The notes under the pieces: generated by a model
What the model was told of the DNA's origin: nothing
Databases searched by the model: none
Seen by the model: only the letters and a program-made list of their open reading frames with translations
NCBI GenBank assembly: GCA_001184205.1
Contig: LBMP01000002.1
Location: 514,726 to 578,725, forward strand
Origin: Desulfocarbo indianensis
Lineage (GTDB): Bacteria; Desulfobacterota; Desulfarculia; Desulfarculales; Desulfarculaceae
Reading direction: 5' to 3'
DNA: 64,000 nt
Shown: in pieces, positions 55,479-62,845 of the stretch
Position numbering within the stretch: position 1 is the stretch's first letter
How the letters are laid out: each line of letters starts with the position of its first letter
Translations under genes and position numbers: made by a program

Positions 55479-55501
55479 GCTGGCGGTTGGCCAGCTTTTT
55501 T
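55479..55501 (+). terminator. Intra-operon terminator before the TRAP permease
   Basis: GCTGGC, 5-nt loop, GCCAGC, then six T (55496-55501). A second hairpin GGCCCC-GCAAA-GGGGCC (55506-55522) lies directly upstream of the weak permease ribosome site. Partial termination would keep permease levels below receptor levels. Confidence 0.7.
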
Positions 55502-55537
55502 AGCCGGCCCCGCAAAGGGGCCAGGGAATAACGGGAC

Positions 55538-57439
55538 ATGGCAGACAACGCGACTCGGAAAAGCCTGAGCGCCTGGGCGGTAACCCTGGTGGCGCTGGGC
55601 ATGTGCGCCTTTCACTTGTACACGGCCCAATTCGGGGTTTTCTCGGCCATGGTGCAGCGGCCGGTGCACTTGCTTTTCGCCTGCACCTTGGTTTTCCTCA
55701 TCTATCCGGTGGCCAAGAAAAACATGAACCAGCCCTGGGCGGCCGCGCAGCTGGCCTGGGACCTGGTCCTCATCGGGCTCTCCGCCTGGACGCTCCTGCA
55801 CCTGAGCTCCAGCTACAAGCTGTTGGTCATGCGCGGAGGCATGGCCACCACCACCGACCTCTGGCTGGGCGGGACCGTGATAATCCTGGTGCTGGAGGCC
55901 ACCCGGCGGGTCATGGGCAACGCCCTGCCCATCATAACCCTGGTGGCCTTGGCCTACAGCCTGTGGGGCCACCACATACCCGGCATGTGGGGGCACCGCC
56001 CCATCGATCTGGAGCAGTTGGTCTCCTACCAATATCTCACCACCGAGGGCCTGTTCACCATTCCCCTGGGGGTTTCGGCCAGCTTCATCTTCATCTTCAT
56101 CCTGTTCGGGGCGTTCCTGGTGGTCTCCGGCACCGGCGAGTTCTTCATCCAATTCGCCAACGCCCTGGCCGGGCATCTGCGCGGCGGGCCGGCCAAGGTG
56201 GCCGTGCTTTCCTCCGCCACTTTCGGCTCCATCTCGGGCTCGGCCGTGGCCAACGTGATGAGCACCGGCTCCTTCACCATTCCCCTGATGAAAAAGATAG
56301 GCTACAAGCCCAAATTCGCGGGGGCCATCGAGGCGGTGGCCTCCACCGGCGGCCAATTCATGCCGCCGGTGATGGGCGCGGCCGCCTTCATCATCGCCGA
56401 TATGCTGGGCATCGCCTATCTGGAGGTGTGCAAGGCCGCGGTGATTCCCTCGGTGCTGTATTTCTTCGCGCTTATCTACATGGTGCACCTGGAGGCCCTG
56501 CGGCAGGGGCTGAAAGGCATGGCCCGCGAGACGTTGCCCAAGGTGGGGCCGGTGGTGGCGCGGGGCGGCTATCTTATGTTTCCGGCGGCGGTGCTCATCG
56601 GGGCCCTGGTCATGGACTGGTCGCCCATGAAGGCGGGCCTGTGGGCCATCGGCACCGTGGTGCTCATCATGCTCCTGGAGAGCCTGGTAAAGGGCACCCT
56701 GCGCCAACTGCCCGGCAAGATTCTGGAGGCCTTGGAAAAGGGCGCCCGCGGCTCCCTGGAGGTGGCGCTGGCCTGTGCCTGCGCGGGCATAGTCATCGGC
56801 AACGTGACCCAGAGCGGTCTGGGTTTGAAATTCTCCAGCCTGGTGGTGCAGGCCAGCTCCGGCTCCTTGTTCCTTTCCCTGGCCTTCGTCATGGTGGCTT
56901 CCCTGATATTGGGCATGGGCCTGACCACCTCGGCGGCCTACATCCTGACGGTGATCCTGGCCGGCCCGGTTTTGATCCAGTTGGGCGTGGAGCCCCTGGC
57001 CGCGCACATGTTCGTTTTCTACTACGCCTGCCTCTCCTGCATAACCCCGCCGGTGGCCCTGGCCGCCTTTGCCGGCGCGGGCATAGCCGGGGCCAGACCA
57101 TTCGCCACCGGCTTCGAATCCATGCGCCTGGCCATAATCGCTTATATAGTTCCCTTCATCTTCGTCTATCATCCGGTTTTGATCTGGCAGGGCACCTGGT
57201 GGGGCATCGCACTGAGCTTCGTTTCGGCGCTCATGGGCTGCATGGCCATCGGTTCGGCCCTGATGGGCTATCTGAAGGACCGCGTCAATATCCTCATGCG
57301 CGGATTGTTGCTGGCGGCGGCCTTCCTGCTCATCATGCCCGGTTATAAAAGCGATCTGGTGGGCGCGGCGCTTTTGGCGGGCCTCTACGCCTGGCAAACC
57401 TGGCGCGCCCGTTTAGTAGAAGCCAACAGCCACGCCTAG
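55538..57439 (+). CDS. TAXI-type TRAP transporter fused 4TM/12TM permease
   Basis: 633 aa polytopic protein. The first about 190 residues form the DctQ-like four-helix unit. The remainder is DctM-like, with FILFGAFLVVSGTGEFF, SATFGSISGSAVANVMSTGSFTIPLM, EAVASTGGQFMPPVMGAAAFI and SCITPPVALAAFAGAGIAGA. Fusion of the two units is the norm for TAXI systems. Only a weak AGGG precedes the ATG and a hairpin may partly cover it. The CoA ligase 2 gene follows after 12 bp. It couples acid uptake to the sodium or proton gradient. Confidence 0.95.
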   Translation: MADNATRKSLSAWAVTLVALGMCAFHLYTAQFGVFSAMVQRPVHLLFACTLVFLIYPVAKKNMNQPWAAAQLAWDLVLIGLSAWTLLHLSSSYKLLVMRGGMATTTDLWLGGTVIILVLEATRRVMGNALPIITLVALAYSLWGHHIPGMWGHRPIDLEQLVSYQYLTTEGLFTIPLGVSASFIFIFILFGAFLVVSGTGEFFIQFANALAGHLRGGPAKVAVLSSATFGSISGSAVANVMSTGSFTIPLMKKIGYKPKFAGAIEAVASTGGQFMPPVMGAAAFIIADMLGIAYLEVCKAAVIPSVLYFFALIYMVHLEALRQGLKGMARETLPKVGPVVARGGYLMFPAAVLIGALVMDWSPMKAGLWAIGTVVLIMLLESLVKGTLRQLPGKILEALEKGARGSLEVALACACAGIVIGNVTQSGLGLKFSSLVVQASSGSLFLSLAFVMVASLILGMGLTTSAAYILTVILAGPVLIQLGVEPLAAHMFVFYYACLSCITPPVALAAFAGAGIAGARPFATGFESMRLAIIAYIVPFIFVYHPVLIWQGTWWGIALSFVSALMGCMAIGSALMGYLKDRVNILMRGLLLAAAFLLIMPGYKSDLVGAALLAGLYAWQTWRARLVEANSHA

Positions 57440-57451
57440 GAGATTTACAGC

Positions 57452-59023
57452 ATGCGAAGCGTTCGGGAGTTGATTGAAGCCAGGGCCGCCCAGTTGGGGG
57501 ACAAGATTTACCTGGTGTTCAGCCAGGAGGAGATCACCTATGCCCAGATGAACCGCCGGGTGGATCGGGTCGCGGCCGGCTTGGCCAAGCTGGGGGTGGG
57601 GCCGGGCGACCGGGTGGCGCTGTTGGTGGCCAATTCGCCCAAGTTCATCTATCTGTGGTGGGCCCTGTTCAAGCTGGGCGCGGTCCTGGTGCCGGTGAAC
57701 TTAAGGCTCACCGCCAAGGAAGCGGCCTACGCATTGAATCATTCCAAGGCCAAGGCCGTGGCCCTGGGGGGGCAATCCTTGGACCTGCTCTCCCATCTGC
57801 AGAAAGAATGCCCGTCAGTCGCCCATTGGCTGGGGGTGGACGCCGAGGATAAGGGGCTCTTGCCCTGGAGCCGATACGGCCAGTCCCAAGAAGCCCCGCC
57901 CCGGCCCGAGCTGGACCTGGATACCTGGGCGGCGGTGCTCTATACCTCGGGCACCACCGGCTTTCCCAAGGGCGTGGTGCACACCCAGGGCGATTACCTG
58001 CGCACCGCGGCCGCCTTTGCCAAGACCGCGGACCTGAAGGAAACGGACCGCCTCTTGACCGCCAACCCGCTGTTCCACGTGAACGCCCAGTTTTATTCGG
58101 CCATGGGCTGCCTGTGGAGCGGGGCCACCTTCATCCTGGCGGAAAAGTTCAGCGCCTCGCGCTGGTGGGGATGGACCCGGCAATACCGGGCCAACAAGGC
58201 GGTGATGCTCTTGGCCTTGACCACCATTTTATGGGGGCGCGATCCCCAGGACGACGACGCCGACAATCCTCTGGAACACGTGGTGGCCGGCGGCGCGCCC
58301 AAGGGCCATTACCACGATTTCGAGCGGCGTTTCGGGGTGCGTCTGCAAACCCTCTACAGCCTCACCGAAGCTCCCATGGCGGTGATGGGGGCCAGGGGCG
58401 GGCCCTGCGTGGAAGGCGCGGTGGGCCTGCCCATGGAGCCGGCCTGGCCCGATGATTACAACCGGGTGAAGGTTTTCGACGATAAAGACAAAGAGGCCGC
58501 GCCGGGGACTCCGGGCCAGATCGTCATCCAGAACCCGGCCATCATCAAGCAATACCTGGACGACCCGCAGGCCACCGAGGAAGTGCTGGCCGGCGGCTGG
58601 CTGCACACCGGCGACCGGGGCAAGCTGGATGAAAACGGAGTGCTCTATTTCCTGGGCCGGGCCAAGGACGTGATCCGCAAGAAGGGCGAGAACATCAGCG
58701 CCGCCGAGGTGGAGGCCGCCCTGGCCGGCGCGGCGGGCGTGGCCGAGGCGGCGGTGATCGGGGTCAGCCCGCCGGACGCCGCCGGCGAGGAGGAGATCCT
58801 GGCCCTGGTGGTCTGGAAACCCGGCGAAAAAGACGATTGGCAAGGGTTGATCGCCCATTGCCAGAATGAACTGGCTGATTTCAAGGTGCCGCGTTTCTGG
58901 CGCAGGCTGGAGCAGCTTCCCAAAAACGCCCTGAACCGGGTGGTGAAGGAACGCCTGCGGGGAGCCATCCCGCCGGAAGAAGAACCGGGCACCTTTGACC
59001 GCGAAAAGGGAGTTGTCAAATGA
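57452..59023 (+). CDS. AMP-dependent acyl-CoA synthetase (ligase 2), A10 lysine replaced
   Basis: 523 aa, related to the crotonobetaine/carnitine-CoA ligase branch. The motifs YTSGTTGFPKGVVHT, LYSLTEAPM, HTGDRGKLDENG and FLGRAKDVIRKKGENISAAEVE are all present. In the A10 region the sequence is PKNALNRVVKERLRG: the lysine found in SGK of ligase 1 aligns with arginine. A similar NR variant occurs in some CaiC-like proteins, so activity is possible. Its stop overlaps the dehydrogenase ATG by 4 bp (ATGA). It probably activates the same acid as ligase 1 or a later intermediate. Confidence 0.9.
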   Translation: MRSVRELIEARAAQLGDKIYLVFSQEEITYAQMNRRVDRVAAGLAKLGVGPGDRVALLVANSPKFIYLWWALFKLGAVLVPVNLRLTAKEAAYALNHSKAKAVALGGQSLDLLSHLQKECPSVAHWLGVDAEDKGLLPWSRYGQSQEAPPRPELDLDTWAAVLYTSGTTGFPKGVVHTQGDYLRTAAAFAKTADLKETDRLLTANPLFHVNAQFYSAMGCLWSGATFILAEKFSASRWWGWTRQYRANKAVMLLALTTILWGRDPQDDDADNPLEHVVAGGAPKGHYHDFERRFGVRLQTLYSLTEAPMAVMGARGGPCVEGAVGLPMEPAWPDDYNRVKVFDDKDKEAAPGTPGQIVIQNPAIIKQYLDDPQATEEVLAGGWLHTGDRGKLDENGVLYFLGRAKDVIRKKGENISAAEVEAALAGAAGVAEAAVIGVSPPDAAGEEEILALVVWKPGEKDDWQGLIAHCQNELADFKVPRFWRRLEQLPKNALNRVVKERLRGAIPPEEEPGTFDREKGVVK

Positions 59024-60117
59024 AAACCAGGGCCATGGTGGCGACCGGACCGGGGCAAATGGAAATGCAGGAGTTCCCCCTGCCCGAGGTGGGGCCGGAG
59101 GACGGCATTCTCAAGCTGGAGCTGGCCGGCGTGTGCGGCTCGGACCCCGGCATCTTCAAGGGCAAGGCCAGCCGGGCCCCGCGCCCCTATCCCATCATCC
59201 TGGGCCACGAGATCGTGGGCCGGGTTTATAAAATGGGCGAGGAGGCCAAGAAGCGCCACGGGGTGAAAGAGGGCGACCGGGTGATAATCGAGTACGCCTT
59301 TGGCTGCGGCAAATGCCGCCCCTGCCTGGCGGGCCGCTACACCCTGTGCGAGCGCTACTACACCTACGGCTCCATGGTGTCCTGCGCCGAGCCGCCCCAT
59401 CTTTTCGGGGCCTACGCGGATTACATGTATATCCACCCCCGCGCCATGCTGCACAAGGTGAGCGAGGACCTGGAGGCCGGCACGGCGGTGCTGATCTGCG
59501 CGGTGCTGGGCAACGCGGTGCGCTGGCTGCGCCACATCGGCGGCGCCTCCCTGGGCCAGGCCGTGGCCATCGTGGGGCCGGGCCAGCAGGGCCTGGCCGC
59601 GGCGGCGGTGGCCAAGGAGGTGGGGGCCGGGCCGGTGATGCTGGTGGGCCTGGAGCGGGACGCCCCGCGCCTGGCCATGGCCTCCCGCTTCGGCGCGGAT
59701 TTGGTCATCAACGCCGACCGCGAGGACCCCCGCGAGGCGGTGGCCCGGGCCACCGGCGGGGCCATGGCCGGCCTGGTCATGGACGTAACCGGCAGCCCGG
59801 CCGGGGCCCGCACCGCTCTCAGCCTCTGCGGGCTGGGGGCTTCCCTGGTGCTGCCCGGCCTCTACGGCGGCCAGACCGAGGTGCCGCTCCTCCTGGACCA
59901 GGTGGTGTTCAAGGAGCTGAAGCTGCTGGGGGCCTTTTCCCACGACTTCCGGGCGGTGGAGCCGGCCATAAAACTGGCGGCCAAGGGCAACTATCCCTGG
60001 CATGAAATGATCACCCACCGCCTGCCCCTGCAAGAAGCTCTGCAAGGCATCAAGCTGGTGGCGGGCGAGGTGCCCGGCGAAAGCGCCATGAAGGTAGTGC
60101 TGGATCCCTCCCTCTAG
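59020..60117 (+). CDS. Zinc-dependent medium-chain alcohol dehydrogenase
   Basis: 365 aa MDR-family enzyme. The catalytic zinc ligands lie in GVCGSD (Cys) and GHEIVG (His-Glu). The structural zinc lobe is CGKCRPCLAGRYTLC. The NAD(P) motif is VAIVGPGQQGLAAAAVA, of the threonine/sorbitol-dehydrogenase type. It is translationally coupled to ligase 2, so it likely oxidises or reduces an intermediate of the imported acid. 6-hydroxycyclohex-1-ene-CoA dehydrogenases of anaerobic benzoate breakdown belong to this superfamily, a possibility not shown by motifs alone. An imperfect hairpin follows. Confidence 0.92.
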   Translation: MKTRAMVATGPGQMEMQEFPLPEVGPEDGILKLELAGVCGSDPGIFKGKASRAPRPYPIILGHEIVGRVYKMGEEAKKRHGVKEGDRVIIEYAFGCGKCRPCLAGRYTLCERYYTYGSMVSCAEPPHLFGAYADYMYIHPRAMLHKVSEDLEAGTAVLICAVLGNAVRWLRHIGGASLGQAVAIVGPGQQGLAAAAVAKEVGAGPVMLVGLERDAPRLAMASRFGADLVINADREDPREAVARATGGAMAGLVMDVTGSPAGARTALSLCGLGASLVLPGLYGGQTEVPLLLDQVVFKELKLLGAFSHDFRAVEPAIKLAAKGNYPWHEMITHRLPLQEALQGIKLVAGEVPGESAMKVVLDPSL

Positions 60118-60154
60118 CCGGCGACCCTGGCGCTTGCCGGGAGCTTTGGGGTAT

Positions 60155-60184
60155 GCTTGCCAGACCCGGCAGGGTCCGGCAAGC
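60155..60184 (+). terminator. Hairpin after the ADH operon
   Basis: GCTTGCC-A-GACCC, loop GGCA, GGGTC-C-GGCAAGC: twelve pairs with one mismatch. No T-tract is present; it ends 27 bp before the next start codon. Confidence 0.45.
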
Positions 60185-60210
60185 TACCCCCGAGGCAGGA
60201 AGGGCGCCGC

Positions 60211-60987
60211 ATGAAAAAACTCATCATCAACGCCGACGACTTCGGCCTCACCGAGGGCGTGTGCCGGGGCATCGTGGAGGCCATCACCAAGGGCCTGGTC
60301 TGCTCCACCACGGCCATGGTGTGCATGCCGCTTTCCGCCGAGCGCATCGCCCGCTGGGCCCGGCGGATTCCGGGCAAGGTGGGCCTGCACCTTCAGCTCA
60401 CCGGCGAGGGCGAGCCCTGCCTGCCCCCCGAGGAGATACCCTCCCTGGTGACCGCCAAGGGCCGCTTTCCCCGCCACCCCAGCCAGGTGCGGGCCGAGCC
60501 CGACCAGGCGGCCAGGGAGTGGCGGGCCCAGGTGGCCCGTCTGCGCGAGCTGGGGGTGGAGCCCAATCACCTGGACTCCCATCACCACGTTCACCAGCGT
60601 CCCGAGTTGTTCCCGGTGTTCGTGGAATTGGCCCTCGAGTTGGGGCTGCCGGCGCGCAACGAGGAGCCGCGGCACGATGCCCTGCTGAACGCCCGCGGCG
60701 TGCCCCATCCCAGGGCCTGCCTGATTACCTGGTACGGGGCCAACACCAATCTGGAGGGGATGCTGGCCTGCCTGGAAAAAGGCTTTGCCCGGGCCGGAGA
60801 CGGCGCGGTGCTGGAATTGATGTGCCATCCGGGCCTGGTGGATTATGAGTTGGAGTCGCTTTCCACCTATTGCGCCCCCCGCCAGGCCGAGCTGGCAGTC
60901 CTCACCGCTTCCCGCACCGCGCAAGCCCTGGCCGCCATGGGCGTTGAGCTGACCGGATGGTCCGAGGTGGCGCATAAGGGCAAATAG
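60211..60987 (+). CDS. YdjC/ChbG-family carbohydrate deacetylase (HpnK-like)
   Basis: 258 aa. Metal-binding and catalytic motifs are at the N-terminus (LIINADDFGLTEGVCRGI) and centre (NHLDSHHHVHQRPELFPVF), with GKVGLHLQLTGEGEPCLP between them. The late ELMCHPGLVDYELE completes the site. The family removes acetyl groups from N-acetylated sugars such as chitobiose. A branch (HpnK) sits in hopanoid clusters, but no hopanoid gene is nearby. AGGAAGGG precedes the ATG at 60211. It appears monocistronic. Confidence 0.9.
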   Translation: MKKLIINADDFGLTEGVCRGIVEAITKGLVCSTTAMVCMPLSAERIARWARRIPGKVGLHLQLTGEGEPCLPPEEIPSLVTAKGRFPRHPSQVRAEPDQAAREWRAQVARLRELGVEPNHLDSHHHVHQRPELFPVFVELALELGLPARNEEPRHDALLNARGVPHPRACLITWYGANTNLEGMLACLEKGFARAGDGAVLELMCHPGLVDYELESLSTYCAPRQAELAVLTASRTAQALAAMGVELTGWSEVAHKGK

Positions 60988-61177
60988 CAATAAAATAAAT
61001 AAGATTGTCGAAATCCCGGCCGCTGCGGCGCTGCATAATTAATATGCACTTATTACGAGACCGGGCGTAACTATTATTCAGGGAGCCGCGGCCGGATTCC
61101 ATGCCTCCCCCGGCAATCAACGAAATACTCTATTCATTAAAGGATGTTATGTCTAAAAGCCTATCAAATTGATAGGT

Positions 61178-61192
61178 TGGCATGGCTCGTGC
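61178..61192 (+). promoter_or_regulatory. Strong sigma-54 promoter
   Basis: TGGCATG-GCTC-GTGC matches the consensus TGGCACG-N4-TTGC at all but two positions, with exact GG-N10-GC spacing. The start point would be near 61204. A 17-bp palindrome CCTATCAAATTGATAGG (61160-61176) abuts it upstream. Confidence 0.7.
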
Positions 61193-61465
61193 CTATATTT
61201 TTTACAGTCGGCGGGCGGAACCATTGCCTTGGCAACGAGCCAAGGCGGGAGAAAGAGCAACGCCCGACCTGCCCCGTCGTAAACCCCGTTGGGGGGCCCG
61301 GCCTTAACCCGCACGGCTGGGTGGCGATGTCCGAGCGCCGCGCGATCCTGTTGCGGAGGGAAATTCCCTGCCGGTCTGCCGCCGGCTGCCCCGCCCGTTT
61401 CGCCCGGCGCCGGCCTGGAATCCGGATTGGCATTGGCGGTTACTTTAAAAAGGAGAGCATGAGAA
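61193..61465 (+). other. Structured long leader or small RNA downstream of the sigma-54 promoter
   Basis: About 260 nt lie between the predicted start point and the next ATG. It contains a perfect hairpin GCCTTGG-CAACGAG-CCAAGGC (61226-61246) and several GC-rich inverted segments. It matches no riboswitch class I can recognise. The preceding stretch 60988-61160 is AT-rich with no gene. Confidence 0.4.
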
Positions 61466-61927
61466 ATGAAACGTCTTTTGGCCCTGACGATTGCGGGATT
61501 GATGCTGGTGGCCCTTGGCGGCCTGCCGGCGCTGGCCTACGGGCCGGGCGGCGCGGCCGAGGCGGCGGGCAGGGGGCAGGGCGCGGGAACGGGAACACCC
61601 GTCCATGATCCTTCTTACATCCTGGCCGGGACGCCCTTCACCTACAGCGGCACGGTTTCGGCCGTGGGCTATCTCAACGGCGGCGGCCTGACCTTGGTCA
61701 CCGACAGCGGCAGCGTGACCCTTTACGGGCTGGGCCCCTGGTGGTATTGGGAGCAGCAGGGCGTCAACTGGCCCCAGGTGGGCGCGGTGATTACCGCCAC
61801 CGGCTACACGGTGGAGCTGGACGGCGTGGCCACCAACATCCTCATGACCGTCACCAGCGACGGCCAGACCATTCAACTGCGCGACCCCGACACGGGTTGG
61901 CCCCTGTGGGCAGGGGGGCGGCAATAG
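61466..61927 (+). CDS. Small secreted protein of unknown function
   Basis: 153 aa. A signal peptide (LLALTIAGLMLVALGGLPALA) is followed by a Gly/Ala linker (GPGGAAEAAGRGQGAGTG). A compact beta-rich domain comes next, with FTYSGTVSAVGYLNGGGLTLVTD, YGLGPWWYWEQQGVNWP and VGAVITATGYTVEL. This resembles an OB-fold, but I cannot name a family. AAGGAG lies 10 bases before the ATG. An out-of-frame ATG at 61459 is closer to that site but opens no sensible protein. Expression is predicted from the sigma-54 promoter at 61178, so it should be under enhancer-binding-protein control. Confidence 0.65.
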   Translation: MKRLLALTIAGLMLVALGGLPALAYGPGGAAEAAGRGQGAGTGTPVHDPSYILAGTPFTYSGTVSAVGYLNGGGLTLVTDSGSVTLYGLGPWWYWEQQGVNWPQVGAVITATGYTVELDGVATNILMTVTSDGQTIQLRDPDTGWPLWAGGRQ

Positions 61928-61978
61928 CTAGCAAGGTATTGCTAAGCGGGCCATGGACGGCCCGCCAATTTGCCAGAC

Positions 61979-62011
61979 AAAAGGCCGCGCCCATAACCGG
62001 CGCGGCCTTTT
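61979..62011. terminator. Bidirectional intrinsic terminator
   Basis: AAAAGGCCGCGCC pairs perfectly (13 bp) with GGCGCGGCCTTTT around a 7-nt loop, so either strand ends in a T-run. A second hairpin GCGGGCC-ATGGAC-GGCCCGC lies at 61946-61965. It serves the secreted-protein gene and the convergent kdsB. Confidence 0.85.
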
Positions 62012-62108
62012 GGTTCATCTTCCAAAGCTGGGACCACCTTCGCCGAACAGGCAATCGGCGAGGCCCTATCATGCGCCAGCCCCCCCTTGAGTTCCGGCCG
62101 GCCGGTTC

Positions 62109-62837
62109 CTAATCCAGGAGCGCGGCCACCCGCAGGGCGTCCTCGGGCCGGTCCACCTCGGGCGAGTCAAAGGGGGTCACCACGCAACGGACTGCGTAGC
62201 CGGCCTCCAGCACCCGCAGCTGCTCCAGCTTTTCCAGCTCCTCCAACTGGCCGGTGGGGAGTTGGGCAAAGGTCTGCAAAAAGGAGCGCCGGAACACGTA
62301 AACGCCCAGGTGCTTGTAATAGGTGACGTGCCCGCCGTCGCGGGGGTGGGGTATGGCCTGGCGGGAAAAATAAAGGGCGTCGCCATTGGCGGCCATCACC
62401 ACCTTCACGTGGTTGGGGTCGCCCACCTCCTCGGGCCGGCGGATGGGCATCACCGGGGTGCTCATGACCACCTCCGGATCATCCAGAAGCGGCTTGGCGG
62501 TCTGGTTGATGACCTCGGGGGGCAGCAGCGGCTGATCGCCCTGCACGTTCACCACCAGTTCGTCGGGGCCCAGGTTCAAAAGCTCGGCCGCCCTGGCCAC
62601 CCGGTCGGAACCGGAGCGCAGCTCCGCCGGGGTCATGAGGGCCCGGCCGCCGAAGGCCTCCACCGCCTGGGCGATGCGTTCATCGTCGGTGGCCACGGCC
62701 ACGGTTTTAACGCCGTCGGCCTTGAAGGCCCTTTCCATGACGTGCTGGATCATGGGCTTGCCCCCGATATTGACCAGGGGCTTGCCGGGAAAGCGGCTGG
62801 AGCCGTAGCGGGCGGGGATGATGACGTGCAGGGCCAT
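62109..62837 (-). CDS. kdsB: CMP-Kdo (or CMP-8-amino-Kdo) synthetase
   Basis: 242 aa cytidylyltransferase that activates Kdo for transfer to lipid A. It has PARYGSSRFPGKPLVNIGGKPM at the N-terminus, AVATDDERI, SGSDRVARAAE, VVNVQGDQPLL and DPNHVKVV, all typical of KdsB. It starts 8 bp after the KdnA-like aminotransferase stop. In Shewanella the KdsB encoded beside KdnA/KdnB prefers 8-amino-Kdo, so this copy may too. Confidence 0.93.
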   Translation of the reverse strand: MALHVIIPARYGSSRFPGKPLVNIGGKPMIQHVMERAFKADGVKTVAVATDDERIAQAVEAFGGRALMTPAELRSGSDRVARAAELLNLGPDELVVNVQGDQPLLPPEVINQTAKPLLDDPEVVMSTPVMPIRRPEEVGDPNHVKVVMAANGDALYFSRQAIPHPRDGGHVTYYKHLGVYVFRRSFLQTFAQLPTGQLEELEKLEQLRVLEAGYAVRCVVTPFDSPEVDRPEDALRVAALLD

Positions 62838-62845
62838 GTCGTTTC

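Noticed and set aside
61193-61465. Riboswitch (c-di-GMP, cobalamin or molybdenum-cofactor type)
   Set aside because: I could not find the conserved cores of these classes; only generic hairpins are visible.
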